From NCBI GenBank assembly GCA_028872015.1, contig JAGWLO010000040.1, positions 1-34,481 on the forward strand: a stretch of 34,481 nucleotides of DNA, given 5' to 3'. The notes under the pieces are model-generated. The model was not told where the DNA came from. It saw only the letters and a program-made list of their open reading frames with translations, and ran no database searches. Shown here in pieces: positions 22,031 to 29,644 of the stretch. Both the position numbers and the translations under genes were made by a program. This DNA comes from Burkholderiales bacterium. GTDB taxonomy: Bacteria > Pseudomonadota > Gammaproteobacteria > Burkholderiales > Burkholderiaceae_C. The first letter of the stretch is position 1. Every line of letters starts with the position of its first letter.

Positions 22031-22758
22031 CGAAGACACCCCGCCGGCACGCGGCCACGCGTGCGCTGCAGGCCGGCTTCGGCCTCGTCGAGCTGATGGT
22101 GGCCGTCACCATCGGCCTGTTCGTGGTCACCGGCGTCGGCGTCGTCTTCCTGAACTTCAGGCAGGCCTTCAGCACGCAGGACGCCCTGGCCCAGTTGCAG
22201 GACAACGAGCGACTGGCACTGACCCTGCTGGGCTCGACGATCGAGTCCGCCGGCTACTTCCCGAACCCGGTGCTGAACACCGCCACGACGCTGCTGCCGG
22301 CCGCTTCGGGCAGCTATGGCACGCTGGCGGCCGGCCAGGCCGTGGTGGGGACCAGCGCCGCGGCCGGCGACACCATCACCACGCGCTTCGCCACCAGCAG
22401 CGGCGACGGGCTGCTGAACTGCCTGGGCCAGACCAACACCTCGGGCGGCACCCAGGTGTTCATGAACACCTTCTCGCTGGCCGCCAGCGGCGATCTGCTG
22501 TGCTCCACCGACGGCGGCACCACCACCAACCCCATCGTCGGCAACGTCAGCAGCTTCAGCGTGCTGTACGGCGTGGACACCAACGGCCTGGGCACCGCCT
22601 ACAGCTACCTGCCGGCCTCGGCCGTCACGGCCGCGCAGTGGCGCCTGGTGCGCACGGCCCGGATCGCGATCGCCTTCAAGAACCCCTTCGCCGGCCAGAG
22701 CGGTCAGCCGCCCACGGTGAGCTGGACGCAGATCATCAGCCTGCTGAACAAGTCATGA
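22027..22758 (+). CDS. pilW: PilW-type minor pilin
   Basis: The protein has 243 residues. The leader [17 protein letters not shown] is followed by FGLVELMVAVTIGLFVVTG, giving Phe +1 and Glu +5, then VVFLNFRQAFSTQDALAQLQDNERLALTLL. The last segment, with the LQxNxRLAL pattern and a following SAGYF, is characteristic of PilW. The C-terminal domain (WRLVRTARIAIAFKNPF) also fits the family. Both ends overlap neighbours by four bases (ATGA). It is a minor pilin of the tip complex in the inner membrane and periplasm before assembly. Confidence 0.92.
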   Translation: MTKTPRRHAATRALQAGFGLVELMVAVTIGLFVVTGVGVVFLNFRQAFSTQDALAQLQDNERLALTLLGSTIESAGYFPNPVLNTATTLLPAASGSYGTLAAGQAVVGTSAAAGDTITTRFATSSGDGLLNCLGQTNTSGGTQVFMNTFSLAASGDLLCSTDGGTTTNPIVGNVSSFSVLYGVDTNGLGTAYSYLPASAVTAAQWRLVRTARIAIAFKNPFAGQSGQPPTVSWTQIISLLNKS

Positions 22759-23342
22759 CGCCACGCGCCGCAGCCTCCTGCCCCCGTCCCCGCCCTCGCC
22801 GCCGCCAAGGCGGCTTCGTGCTCGTCGTCGGCCTGATCTTCCTGCTGGTGGTGATGGTGCTGGGCGTGGCGCTGTTCCGCAGCGGCGGCATGGCCGAGCG
22901 CATCGCCGGCAACACGCGCGAGAAGCAACACGCCGTGGAGGCCGCGCAGAGCGCGCTGCAGTACGGCGAGTGGTGGCTGTCGCAGGTCAACCGCGGCGCG
23001 GGCTCGGCCTGCACCACGGTCACCAACGCCAACGTGACGGCGCAGATGCAGGTGTGCTCGAACGCGCTGGCCAACCCCACGGCGCTGCCCTGGGCGGCAC
23101 GGGCCGACTACCTGCCGCCGTCGATGACGGTGGCCGCCGGCGGTGGCGTGAACGCCGCCGGCGACATCAACTACCAGGCCAAGCCCGGCCTGTACATCAA
23201 CTACCTCGGGCTCACGCCCGACGGCCTGTCCGAGATGTACCAGGTGACGGCGTTCGGCTATGGCGGCGCGGCCTCGACCGCCGCCGTCGTGCAGAGCACT
23301 TTCAAGATGAGTACCGGCGTCAAGGACCTGGGAGGCCTGTGA
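22755..23342 (+). CDS. pilX: PilX-type minor pilin
   Basis: The protein has 195 residues. A basic leader ends RRRQGG before FVLVVGLIFLLVVMVLGVALF. The next segment, GGMAERIAGNTREKQHAVEAAQSALQYGEWWL, is the classic PilX signature. Mature position +5 is Val, not Glu. Lack of Glu5 is the pattern seen in tip-most pilins of the GspK/PilX type, so PilX probably caps the initiation complex next to PilY1. The gene overlaps pilW by ATGA, and its TGA shares its final A with the pilY1 ATG. Confidence 0.92.
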   Translation: MTPRAAASCPRPRPRRRQGGFVLVVGLIFLLVVMVLGVALFRSGGMAERIAGNTREKQHAVEAAQSALQYGEWWLSQVNRGAGSACTTVTNANVTAQMQVCSNALANPTALPWAARADYLPPSMTVAAGGGVNAAGDINYQAKPGLYINYLGLTPDGLSEMYQVTAFGYGGAASTAAVVQSTFKMSTGVKDLGGL

Positions 23343-26300
23343 TGAAGATTCGAAGTCGTCTGTTCTTCATGCTGCTGACCGCCTGGCTGTGCGCCTGCAG
23401 CGGCAGTGCCCATGCGCAGCTCGTCATCAGCGACAACCTGACCGGTGCCTCCTCGGCCTACAACTGGCGGGCCCTGAACGGCGCCTGCCTGACGGCCGGC
23501 AACAACTCGGGCTCGATCCCGGCCTGCACGGGTCTGGCCTACTACAGCGGCAAGACGTTGGTGGGCGGCGTCACCGGGCGGCTGCCCGATGCGGTGGGGC
23601 AGGGTGCGCTGCGCCTGACCAACGGCGACACCACGCTGAACGGCTCGAACGGCGACAACCAGACCGGCGCCGTGGTGTCGAACTTCACCTTCCCGTCGAA
23701 CCAAGGCCTGCAGGTGACCTTCACCACCGTCACCTACGGCGGCGACGGCAACAACGGCACCGGCGCCGACGGCATCAGCTTCTTCCTCGCCGACGGCTCG
23801 CAGCCGCCCACGGTGGGCGCGCTGGGCGGCAGCCTGGGCTACAGCTGCTCCAACGTCAACGGCACCTACGACGGCGTGCTGGGCGGCTACATCGGCGTGG
23901 GCATCGACGAGTACGGCAACTTCTCCAACCCCGGCGACAACACCAACACCGGCCCCGGCTTCCGGGCCGGCCGCATCTCGCTGCGCGGCGCCGGCAGCAC
24001 GGCCTGGAGCTGGCTCAACGCCAACTACCCGACGCTGTACCCGGGCTCGCTGAGCGGCGGCAGCCGCGCCAATGCGGTGCGCAACACCTGCCGCACCGGC
24101 TACCTGTGGAACTACAGCGGCGGCACGGTCACCGACGCCAACGGCAGTTCGATCGCCAACCAGTCGCAGACGACGCAGGCGCTGGCCTACAACTACGGGC
24201 TGGCGGCCTACAACACCCTTCCGGCAGGCACCTCGATCTCCAACCAGGAGGGCGTGAACTACCCGCTGCGCACGCAGGCCGTGCCCATCACCTACAGCCT
24301 GACGATCACGCCGAACGGCCTGCTCAGCCTGAGCTACAGCATCAACGGCGGCGCGGCCCAGCAGGTGCTGAACAACCAGTCGATCACGGCCGCCAACGGG
24401 CCGCTGCCGGCCTCGTTCCGCTTCGGCTTCTCGGCCGGCACCGGCGGCAGCAACAACGTGCACGAGATCACCTGCTTCAAGGCCGCGCCGGTGAACCAGG
24501 CGCAGAGCTCGGCCGGCACCAACGTGCAGCAGTCGGCGCGGGTGCAGACCGGCTCGCAGGTGTACCTGGCCTACTACCACCCGGGCAACTGGTGGGGCGC
24601 CCTGACGGCGCAGGACCTGCTGTACGACCCCAGCACCGACATCGTGTCGATCAACCCGGTGGCGGCCTGGGATGCCAGCTGCGTGCTCACCGGCGGCAGC
24701 TGCCAGGCCACCGGCAGCAGCAACACCGCCCAGGCGCCGAACAGCCGCGCCATGCTGACCTGGGGCGGCAGCGGCGGGATCCCGTTCGAATGGTCCAGCC
24801 TGAGCCCGGCCCAGCAGGCCACCCTGACCGCCGGCGACAGCAGCGTCACCAGCAACCGGCTGCAGTTCCTGCGCGGCGACCGCAGCAACGAGCTCACCAA
24901 CACCGGCAGTGGCAGCTTCCGCCCGCGCGCCGGCGTGCTGGGCGACATCGTCGACTCCAGCCCGACCTGGGTCGGGCCGCCGCAATCGCCCTACACCGGC
25001 CCCTGGGCCGACGCGTTGTACCCGGCGGCCACCGCGCCGGAGGGCAGCGGCCAGACCTACGCCACCTTCCAGGGCACTTCGGGCGCGGGCGCGCGCCAGA
25101 ACGTGGTGTATGCCGGCGCCAACGACGGCTTCCTGCATGGCTTCCGCACCGGCGCTGCGGGCTCCGCGGCGCCGAACGACGGCCGCGAGGTGCTGGCCTA
25201 CATGCCATCCACCGCGCTGGCGACGATCCATTCCACCACCGCGGCGCTCGACTACAGCGCGCCGCAGTACTCGCACAACTTCTACGTCAATGCCACCCCG
25301 GGCAGCGGCGACCTCTACTACAACGGCGCCTGGCACACCTGGCTGGTGGGCGGCACCGGGGCGGGCGGCAATGCCGGCGGCGCGATCGGCAACAAGACCA
25401 GCACGGCGGTGGGCAACCTGTTCGCGCTGGACATCACCGACCCCAGCCAGTTCAACGAAGCCAACGCCGGCAGCCTGGTGCTGGGCGACTGGACCTCGGC
25501 CAGCATCACCTGCAGCAACGTCGCCAACTGCGGCAACAGCCTGGGCAGCATCGCGGGCACGCCGGTGATCCGGCGCCTGCACAGCGGCCAGTGGGCCGTG
25601 TTGTTCGGCAACGGCCTCAACAGCGCCACCGGCACCGCCGGTCTGTTCATCATGCTGGTCGATCCGGCAACCGGCGCGCGCAGCTTCCGTTTCATCGATA
25701 CCGGCGCCAGGCCCACGGTCGCCGGCGCGGCCAAGAACGGCATCGCCTACGTCACGCCGGCCGATCTGGACGGCGACCACATCACCGACTACGTCTACGC
25801 CGGCGACGCCTGGGGCAACGTCTGGCGCTTCGACCTGACGAGTGCCACGCCCAGTGCCTGGTCGGCTTCGAGCACACCGCTGTTCAGCACCGGTGCTCAG
25901 CCGATCGCGACCAAGGTGGCCGTGGCCGCCGTGCCCGGCATCGGCCCGCAGGGCCAGGTCGGCGTGGTGGTGGCCTTCGGCACCGGGCGCCAGCTGCCGC
26001 AGACGCTGTCCAGCGCCGCGAGCTACGAGACGGCTGCCCAATCGCTGTACGGCGTGTGGGACTGGAACATGGCGGGCTGGAACGCGCTGGCCGGCGCGGC
26101 TGCGCAGTACGCCAGCCTGGCGGCGCCGCAATCGGTGAGCAGCGCGAACCTGCTGACGCAGACCGTGACGGCCACCGTGGCCGGCAGCGGCGCCATCTCG
26201 GGCTACCGCACCGTCAGCTCGGCCAACGTGTGCTGGAAGGGCTCGACCGCCTGTGCCACCGGCAACACCCAGTTCGGCTGGCAGCTGGCCCTGCCGGCGA

Positions 26301-26674
26301 GCCAGGAACAGGTGATCTACAACCCCGTCATCGCCTACGGCATGTTCATCGTCAACACCACGATCCCCACCGTGACGAATGCGCTGACCTGCAGCAACCA
26401 GCCGGCGTCGGGTTACACGATGGCGGTCACCATGGGCAGCGGCGGCTCGGCGACGAGCTCGTTCTTCGCCGACCCCAACAACAACTTCGTCACCCTCAAT
26501 GGCGGCATCGTCAGCGGCATCGGCCTGAGCGCGACCGGCTCGCCGTCCATCGTCACGGCGCGGCAGAAGCCCTACCTGGTGCAGCAGACCGTGGGAGGTA
26601 CCGGCGTGGTCACGCAGATCAACCCGGCGGCCAATGGCACCGGCTCGCGCGTGACCTGGATCCAGCTGCGGTGA
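23342..26674 (+). CDS. pilY1: PilY1 (PilC-type) tip adhesin with N-terminal L-type-lectin-like domain
   Basis: The protein has 1,110 residues. The signal peptide ends at SAHA (residue 25). Residues about 28-380 resemble an L-type lectin fold: a paired N-terminal Cys segment, GNNGTGADGISFFLADGS (137-153), GGYIGVGIDEYGNFS (181-195) and a late strand ASFRFGFSAGTGG (357-369). Most PilY1 proteins have a von Willebrand A-like or unrelated region here. Residues about 400-960 carry the PilY1/PilC beta-propeller: RPRAGVLGDIVDSSPTWVG (528-545), QNVVYAGANDGFLHGF, and the calcium loop DLDGDHITD (D808, D810, D812, D816) followed by YVYAGDAWGNVWRFDLT. The C-terminal 150 residues are Cys-containing and less conserved. 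PilY1 sits at the pilus tip, mediates adhesion and regulates retraction. It is embedded in the minor-pilin operon. The lectin call is by eye. Confidence 0.9.
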   Translation: MKIRSRLFFMLLTAWLCACSGSAHAQLVISDNLTGASSAYNWRALNGACLTAGNNSGSIPACTGLAYYSGKTLVGGVTGRLPDAVGQGALRLTNGDTTLNGSNGDNQTGAVVSNFTFPSNQGLQVTFTTVTYGGDGNNGTGADGISFFLADGSQPPTVGALGGSLGYSCSNVNGTYDGVLGGYIGVGIDEYGNFSNPGDNTNTGPGFRAGRISLRGAGSTAWSWLNANYPTLYPGSLSGGSRANAVRNTCRTGYLWNYSGGTVTDANGSSIANQSQTTQALAYNYGLAAYNTLPAGTSISNQEGVNYPLRTQAVPITYSLTITPNGLLSLSYSINGGAAQQVLNNQSITAANGPLPASFRFGFSAGTGGSNNVHEITCFKAAPVNQAQSSAGTNVQQSARVQTGSQVYLAYYHPGNWWGALTAQDLLYDPSTDIVSINPVAAWDASCVLTGGSCQATGSSNTAQAPNSRAMLTWGGSGGIPFEWSSLSPAQQATLTAGDSSVTSNRLQFLRGDRSNELTNTGSGSFRPRAGVLGDIVDSSPTWVGPPQSPYTGPWADALYPAATAPEGSGQTYATFQGTSGAGARQNVVYAGANDGFLHGFRTGAAGSAAPNDGREVLAYMPSTALATIHSTTAALDYSAPQYSHNFYVNATPGSGDLYYNGAWHTWLVGGTGAGGNAGGAIGNKTSTAVGNLFALDITDPSQFNEANAGSLVLGDWTSASITCSNVANCGNSLGSIAGTPVIRRLHSGQWAVLFGNGLNSATGTAGLFIMLVDPATGARSFRFIDTGARPTVAGAAKNGIAYVTPADLDGDHITDYVYAGDAWGNVWRFDLTSATPSAWSASSTPLFSTGAQPIATKVAVAAVPGIGPQGQVGVVVAFGTGRQLPQTLSSAASYETAAQSLYGVWDWNMAGWNALAGAAAQYASLAAPQSVSSANLLTQTVTATVAGSGAISGYRTVSSANVCWKGSTACATGNTQFGWQLALPASQEQVIYNPVIAYGMFIVNTTIPTVTNALTCSNQPASGYTMAVTMGSGGSATSSFFADPNNNFVTLNGGIVSGIGLSATGSPSIVTARQKPYLVQQTVGGTGVVTQINPAANGTGSRVTWIQLR

Positions 26675-26679
26675 AGCCG

Positions 26680-27126
26680 ATGACGACCCTGCCTGCCTCC
26701 TCCCCGCGCCGCCACCGCCGCGGCTTCACGCTGATCGAGCTGATGGTGGTGGTGGCCGTGGCCGCGCTGCTGGCCACGGTGGCCTACCCGTCGTACGTGA
26801 ACCAGGTGCGCAAGTCGCGCCGGGCCGACGCCAAGACGGCGCTGCTCGACCTGGCGGCGCGCCAGGAGCGCTACTTCAGCATCAACAACTCGTACACCAG
26901 CAGCGGCACCAACCTCGGCTACGCCGGCGCATTTCCACAGAACGTGCTGACCGGCAGCACCGCGTACTACCAGATCAACGTCACCGCCGCATCGGCCACC
27001 GCCTACACGCTGGCGGCCACGCCCATCGGCGACCAGACCGCCGACCCCTGCGGCTCGTACGGGCTGGACCAGTCCGGCACGCAGACCACCGCGGGCGGCA
27101 CGTTGAGCGCGGCGAGCTGCTGGTAG
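26680..27126 (+). CDS. pilE: PilE-type minor pilin
   Basis: The protein has 148 residues. The leader MTTLPASSPRRHRRG is cut before FTLIELMVVVAVAALLATVAYPSY. This is the canonical type IV pilin start with Phe +1 and Glu +5, followed by VNQVRKSRRADAKTALLDLAARQERYF. The C-terminus has a disulphide pair (DPCGSYGLDQSG and SCW). It is the last gene of the operon, so it is probably the minor pilin PilE of the FimTUVWXE set rather than the major pilin. The ATG at 26680 is preferred. An in-frame GTG at 26671 overlaps the pilY1 stop as GTGA and would add three residues. Confidence 0.9.
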   Translation: MTTLPASSPRRHRRGFTLIELMVVVAVAALLATVAYPSYVNQVRKSRRADAKTALLDLAARQERYFSINNSYTSSGTNLGYAGAFPQNVLTGSTAYYQINVTAASATAYTLAATPIGDQTADPCGSYGLDQSGTQTTAGGTLSAASCW

Positions 27127-27447
27127 CGACTCCCGGCTCAGCAGCCAACCGAGGGCGGTGCGCGCCCGAAGAGCGCCGCTGCCGTGCAAGGCTGCGCGAG
27201 GGTTGCCTCAGCCCGCAGGCCTGGGAGCTGGGTCGCACCTTGGGTTGTGTCGGTCGCTGGGGTGCTCGACCCGACCCTCCGATCGCCGACGATCCCTCGG
27301 AGCGTGCGATGACCCGTCGCACCCCGGCAGCGCTGGTTCGTTGATCCCCGCAGCTGACGATCGCTATCCCCACAGCCGACGCAAGGTCCCAAGGCAAAGC
27401 GGCCCCGCCCGAGGGGCGAGGCCGCTGGTCGTGACGGGCTCGAGGGG
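27127..27447. other. Intergenic region between convergent operons, dense in inverted repeats, no supported gene
   Basis: These 321 bp separate the ends of pilE and the Ig-like lipoprotein gene. Open frames here are Arg/Ser-rich with no recognisable motif and are rejected as genes. I see at least five inverted repeats. Arms: GGGCG/CGCCC (27153-27167); GGCT-GAGG/CCTC-AGCC (27190-27213); CTCCGA/TCGGAG (27277-27302); GTGCGA/TCGCAC (27304-27322); and the strong hairpin at 27397-27425, listed separately. The region probably stops transcription from both sides. A structured RNA is a weaker alternative. Confidence 0.5.
27397..27425 (-). terminator. Strong hairpin, likely terminator of the pilMNOPQ-Ig operon
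   Basis: The arms AGCGGCC-C-CGCCC and GGGCG-A-GGCCGCT pair over 12 bp with one mismatch and a three-base loop. On the minus strand the hairpin begins 23 bp after the Ig-like gene stop and is followed by a short T-rich stretch (tttgcctt). On the plus strand no T-run follows, so it suits the minus-strand operon best. Confidence 0.65.
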
Positions 27448-29613
27448 TCAGGGGCAGAGTACCGCCGACCCCGGTGGGCTCGAAGCGACGATGGCCTGCG
27501 ACAGGGTCGTGGCCAGCCCACTCGGAGAGGTGATCGTCATCGTGAGGGTGCCGCTGGTCACACCGGAAGCAAAGGCGTAGTTGATGGACGCCCCGCTGGG
27601 TGCGCTGGTGCTCGGCACCGGTGAGCCGCCTGCCAGGGAAACCGTCAATCCGGTCGTGGCCGAGACCGAGATCGTGCTGCCCGCGGCCACGGGGTTGAGC
27701 GCGGTCGGATTGGCATCGCTGACCAGGAAGGAAATCACGCCGCTGGTGACGCCGCCCACATACAGCACTGCGCCGCCGACCGGGTAGTAGGTCGAGGTGA
27801 TCGGGTTTCCGCTCGCGTCGTAAGCGGGCGCGCTGACGCTGTTCGGGCGCAGCAGCGTCAGGCTCGGGCAGCTGCCCGAGCTCACCGCGGAGCCCCCTGG
27901 CCACTGAGAGCCCGAGGACGGACCCCACACCGGCCGCGCCGCGGAGGTCGAGAAGATGGTCTCCACCGCTCGCCGCACATACGCCTTGCCCCAGCTGCCC
28001 GTGCAGGTGCCGGGCTGGATGGGGACGCTGACGTCCGGAGCCAGCGAGGCCGGCAACGCGGACGGGTTGCAGGCGCTGCTGCCGCTGGGGCTCTGGGTGA
28101 CGTACTGGTTGTTCGGCGATGAGCCGAACTGGCCGTTGAACAAGGTGTCCAGATAGGGGTTGCCCAGATCCTGGAACAACTCGCCGCTGTCGTAGACGTT
28201 GTTGCCGTTGGCATCGATGAACGACTTTTCGCCCAGCGCGTAGGCCAGCACCGTGATGCGGCCGTCGGCGGGCCGTGGCTGGGCGGTCTGGAACTGGGCC
28301 GTGGCGCTGGATAGCCCGTTGGTGCTGGCAGTGAACGTGACCGCCTGCACCTGCCCGCCCTCGGCCACGAAGTTGACCGCGGTACCGTCGGGGACCGGGT
28401 TGCCCAGGCGATCGGAGGCGATGATGGTGTAGCTGTTGCTGGTGCCGTCGCGGTTGTAGCCTTCGACGTTGATCTGCCTCTGCGACAGCGAGAAGTTCTG
28501 CTCCGAGGGCAGGCCGACCGCGACCGCCAGGTTGCTGGACACGGTACTGATGCCGCCGGACAGCGACGCAGTGACGCGCACGGGCGTCGGCACGGTGCCC
28601 GAGTTCACGAGCGCCGTGACCCGTCCGTTGCTGTCCGTCGTCTGGTTGATCGGCACCTGACCCCCGTTGAGGGTGAGCCCGCCGGCGAACGTCGACAGGT
28701 TCATGCTGACCACCTGCCCAGGCAGGGCATTGTTGGCGGCGTCGTTGACCTGGAACACCACCTGGGACGACGTGGTCAGGCCGGTGCTCTGCAGATAGAT
28801 CGTCTGGGGGGTCGCGCTGACGAAGACGATGTTGTTGGCCTGCGGCGAGCTCAGGTACAGCTGCAGCGCTTGCTGGGCCGAGGTGCCCGAGATCGAAGCG
28901 GTCAGGGTGTCGGCCGACAGCGTGGAGCCACAGCCGCCGGTGTCCTTGTAGGTCAGCGTGACCGGGCTCGACGTGGCACTGACCGTGGCGGGAGAGATCG
29001 TGGCCTTGCCGGCTGCCACACATGCCGATGCCACCGACAGCGTCACCGGGGTGGCCGAACTGGCGCCCGACAGACCGACGGTGAGGATCGTCTGGCCGTA
29101 GGCGCTGAGCGGGGTGGCGGAGGCGCTTCCCGTGGCGGTCGTGAACGACGTGATGGTGGCCGTGGTCGCCACCAGGCTGAAGCCTACCGAGCCGGTGACG
29201 AGGGTGGTACCCACGGTCGCCGTGGCGACCACGGTGTCGGCGCCCGAGGTGCTGGACGGCGAGGGCGACAGCGTGACGGTGGCGACGCCACTGGCGTTGG
29301 TCAGCGCAGTCGGCGAGCTGAAGGTGCCGAGCTTGTTGGTCGACGTGAACGACACCACGAGGTTGGCGGCCGGCTGGCCCGTGGCATCGAGGGCGGTGGC
29401 CGTCACGGTCACGGGCGCCGCGCTCGACACCGTGGAATTGGAGAGCGTGACGCTCAGGCTCGCGGCGGCCCCGGTGCCGGTGCCGGGGCTCGGGGTGCTG
29501 CCCGAGCCGCTGCCCGGGCCGAACCCGCTGGTGCCCGATCCGCTGCCCCCGCCGCCGCAGGAGGCCAGGGCCAGCAGCGCCAGCAGGGAGACGAAACGCT
29601 TGAGGACGGTCAT
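27448..29613 (-). CDS. Ig-like-domain surface lipoprotein downstream of pilQ
   Basis: The protein has 721 residues from ATG 29613. A signal peptide ends in lipobox LASC with Cys19. It is followed by Gly, so it should be retained in the outer membrane. A Gly/Ser/Pro-rich linker follows (20-50). Then come several bacterial Ig-like domains, group 1/invasin style, rich in Thr, Ser and Val: the repeated pattern VTVTATALDATGQPAANLVVSF with TNASGVATVTL, again QVVFQVNDAANNALPGQVVSM with TDSNGRVTALV, and IIASDRLGNPVPDGTAVNF. A Ca-loop-like DANGNNVYDSGE follows FID near residue 475. Such domains form extended rods in adhesins. It starts 31 bp after pilQ with AGGAA 9 bp before the ATG, so it is co-transcribed with the pilus secretin. 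No characterised homologue is recognised; a pilus or adhesion role is inference. Confidence 0.87.
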   Translation of the reverse strand: MTVLKRFVSLLALLALASCGGGGSGSGTSGFGPGSGSGSTPSPGTGTGAAASLSVTLSNSTVSSAAPVTVTATALDATGQPAANLVVSFTSTNKLGTFSSPTALTNASGVATVTLSPSPSSTSGADTVVATATVGTTLVTGSVGFSLVATTATITSFTTATGSASATPLSAYGQTILTVGLSGASSATPVTLSVASACVAAGKATISPATVSATSSPVTLTYKDTGGCGSTLSADTLTASISGTSAQQALQLYLSSPQANNIVFVSATPQTIYLQSTGLTTSSQVVFQVNDAANNALPGQVVSMNLSTFAGGLTLNGGQVPINQTTDSNGRVTALVNSGTVPTPVRVTASLSGGISTVSSNLAVAVGLPSEQNFSLSQRQINVEGYNRDGTSNSYTIIASDRLGNPVPDGTAVNFVAEGGQVQAVTFTASTNGLSSATAQFQTAQPRPADGRITVLAYALGEKSFIDANGNNVYDSGELFQDLGNPYLDTLFNGQFGSSPNNQYVTQSPSGSSACNPSALPASLAPDVSVPIQPGTCTGSWGKAYVRRAVETIFSTSAARPVWGPSSGSQWPGGSAVSSGSCPSLTLLRPNSVSAPAYDASGNPITSTYYPVGGAVLYVGGVTSGVISFLVSDANPTALNPVAAGSTISVSATTGLTVSLAGGSPVPSTSAPSGASINYAFASGVTSGTLTMTITSPSGLATTLSQAIVASSPPGSAVLCP

Positions 29614-29622
29614 GGTCGGCAT

Positions 29623-29627
29623 TTCCT
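29623..29627 (-). promoter_or_regulatory. Ribosome-binding site that decides the Ig-like lipoprotein start
   Basis: AGGAA lies 9 bp before ATG 29613 but touches the alternative in-frame ATG at 29622, which is too close to use it. The internal ATG is therefore preferred, removing three residues. Confidence 0.6.
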
Positions 29628-29644
29628 GCGTCGGTGCACGGTGC

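Noticed and set aside
23258..26131. A 957-codon open frame antisense to pilY1
   Set aside because: Val/Arg/Gly/His-rich composition with no motif, fully inside a well-supported gene; a codon-bias shadow.
27138..27521. Possible small gene of 127 codons between pilE and the Ig-like gene
   Set aside because: Arg/Ser/Pro-rich translation with no recognisable motif; it overlaps the lipoprotein coding end and a run of hairpins.
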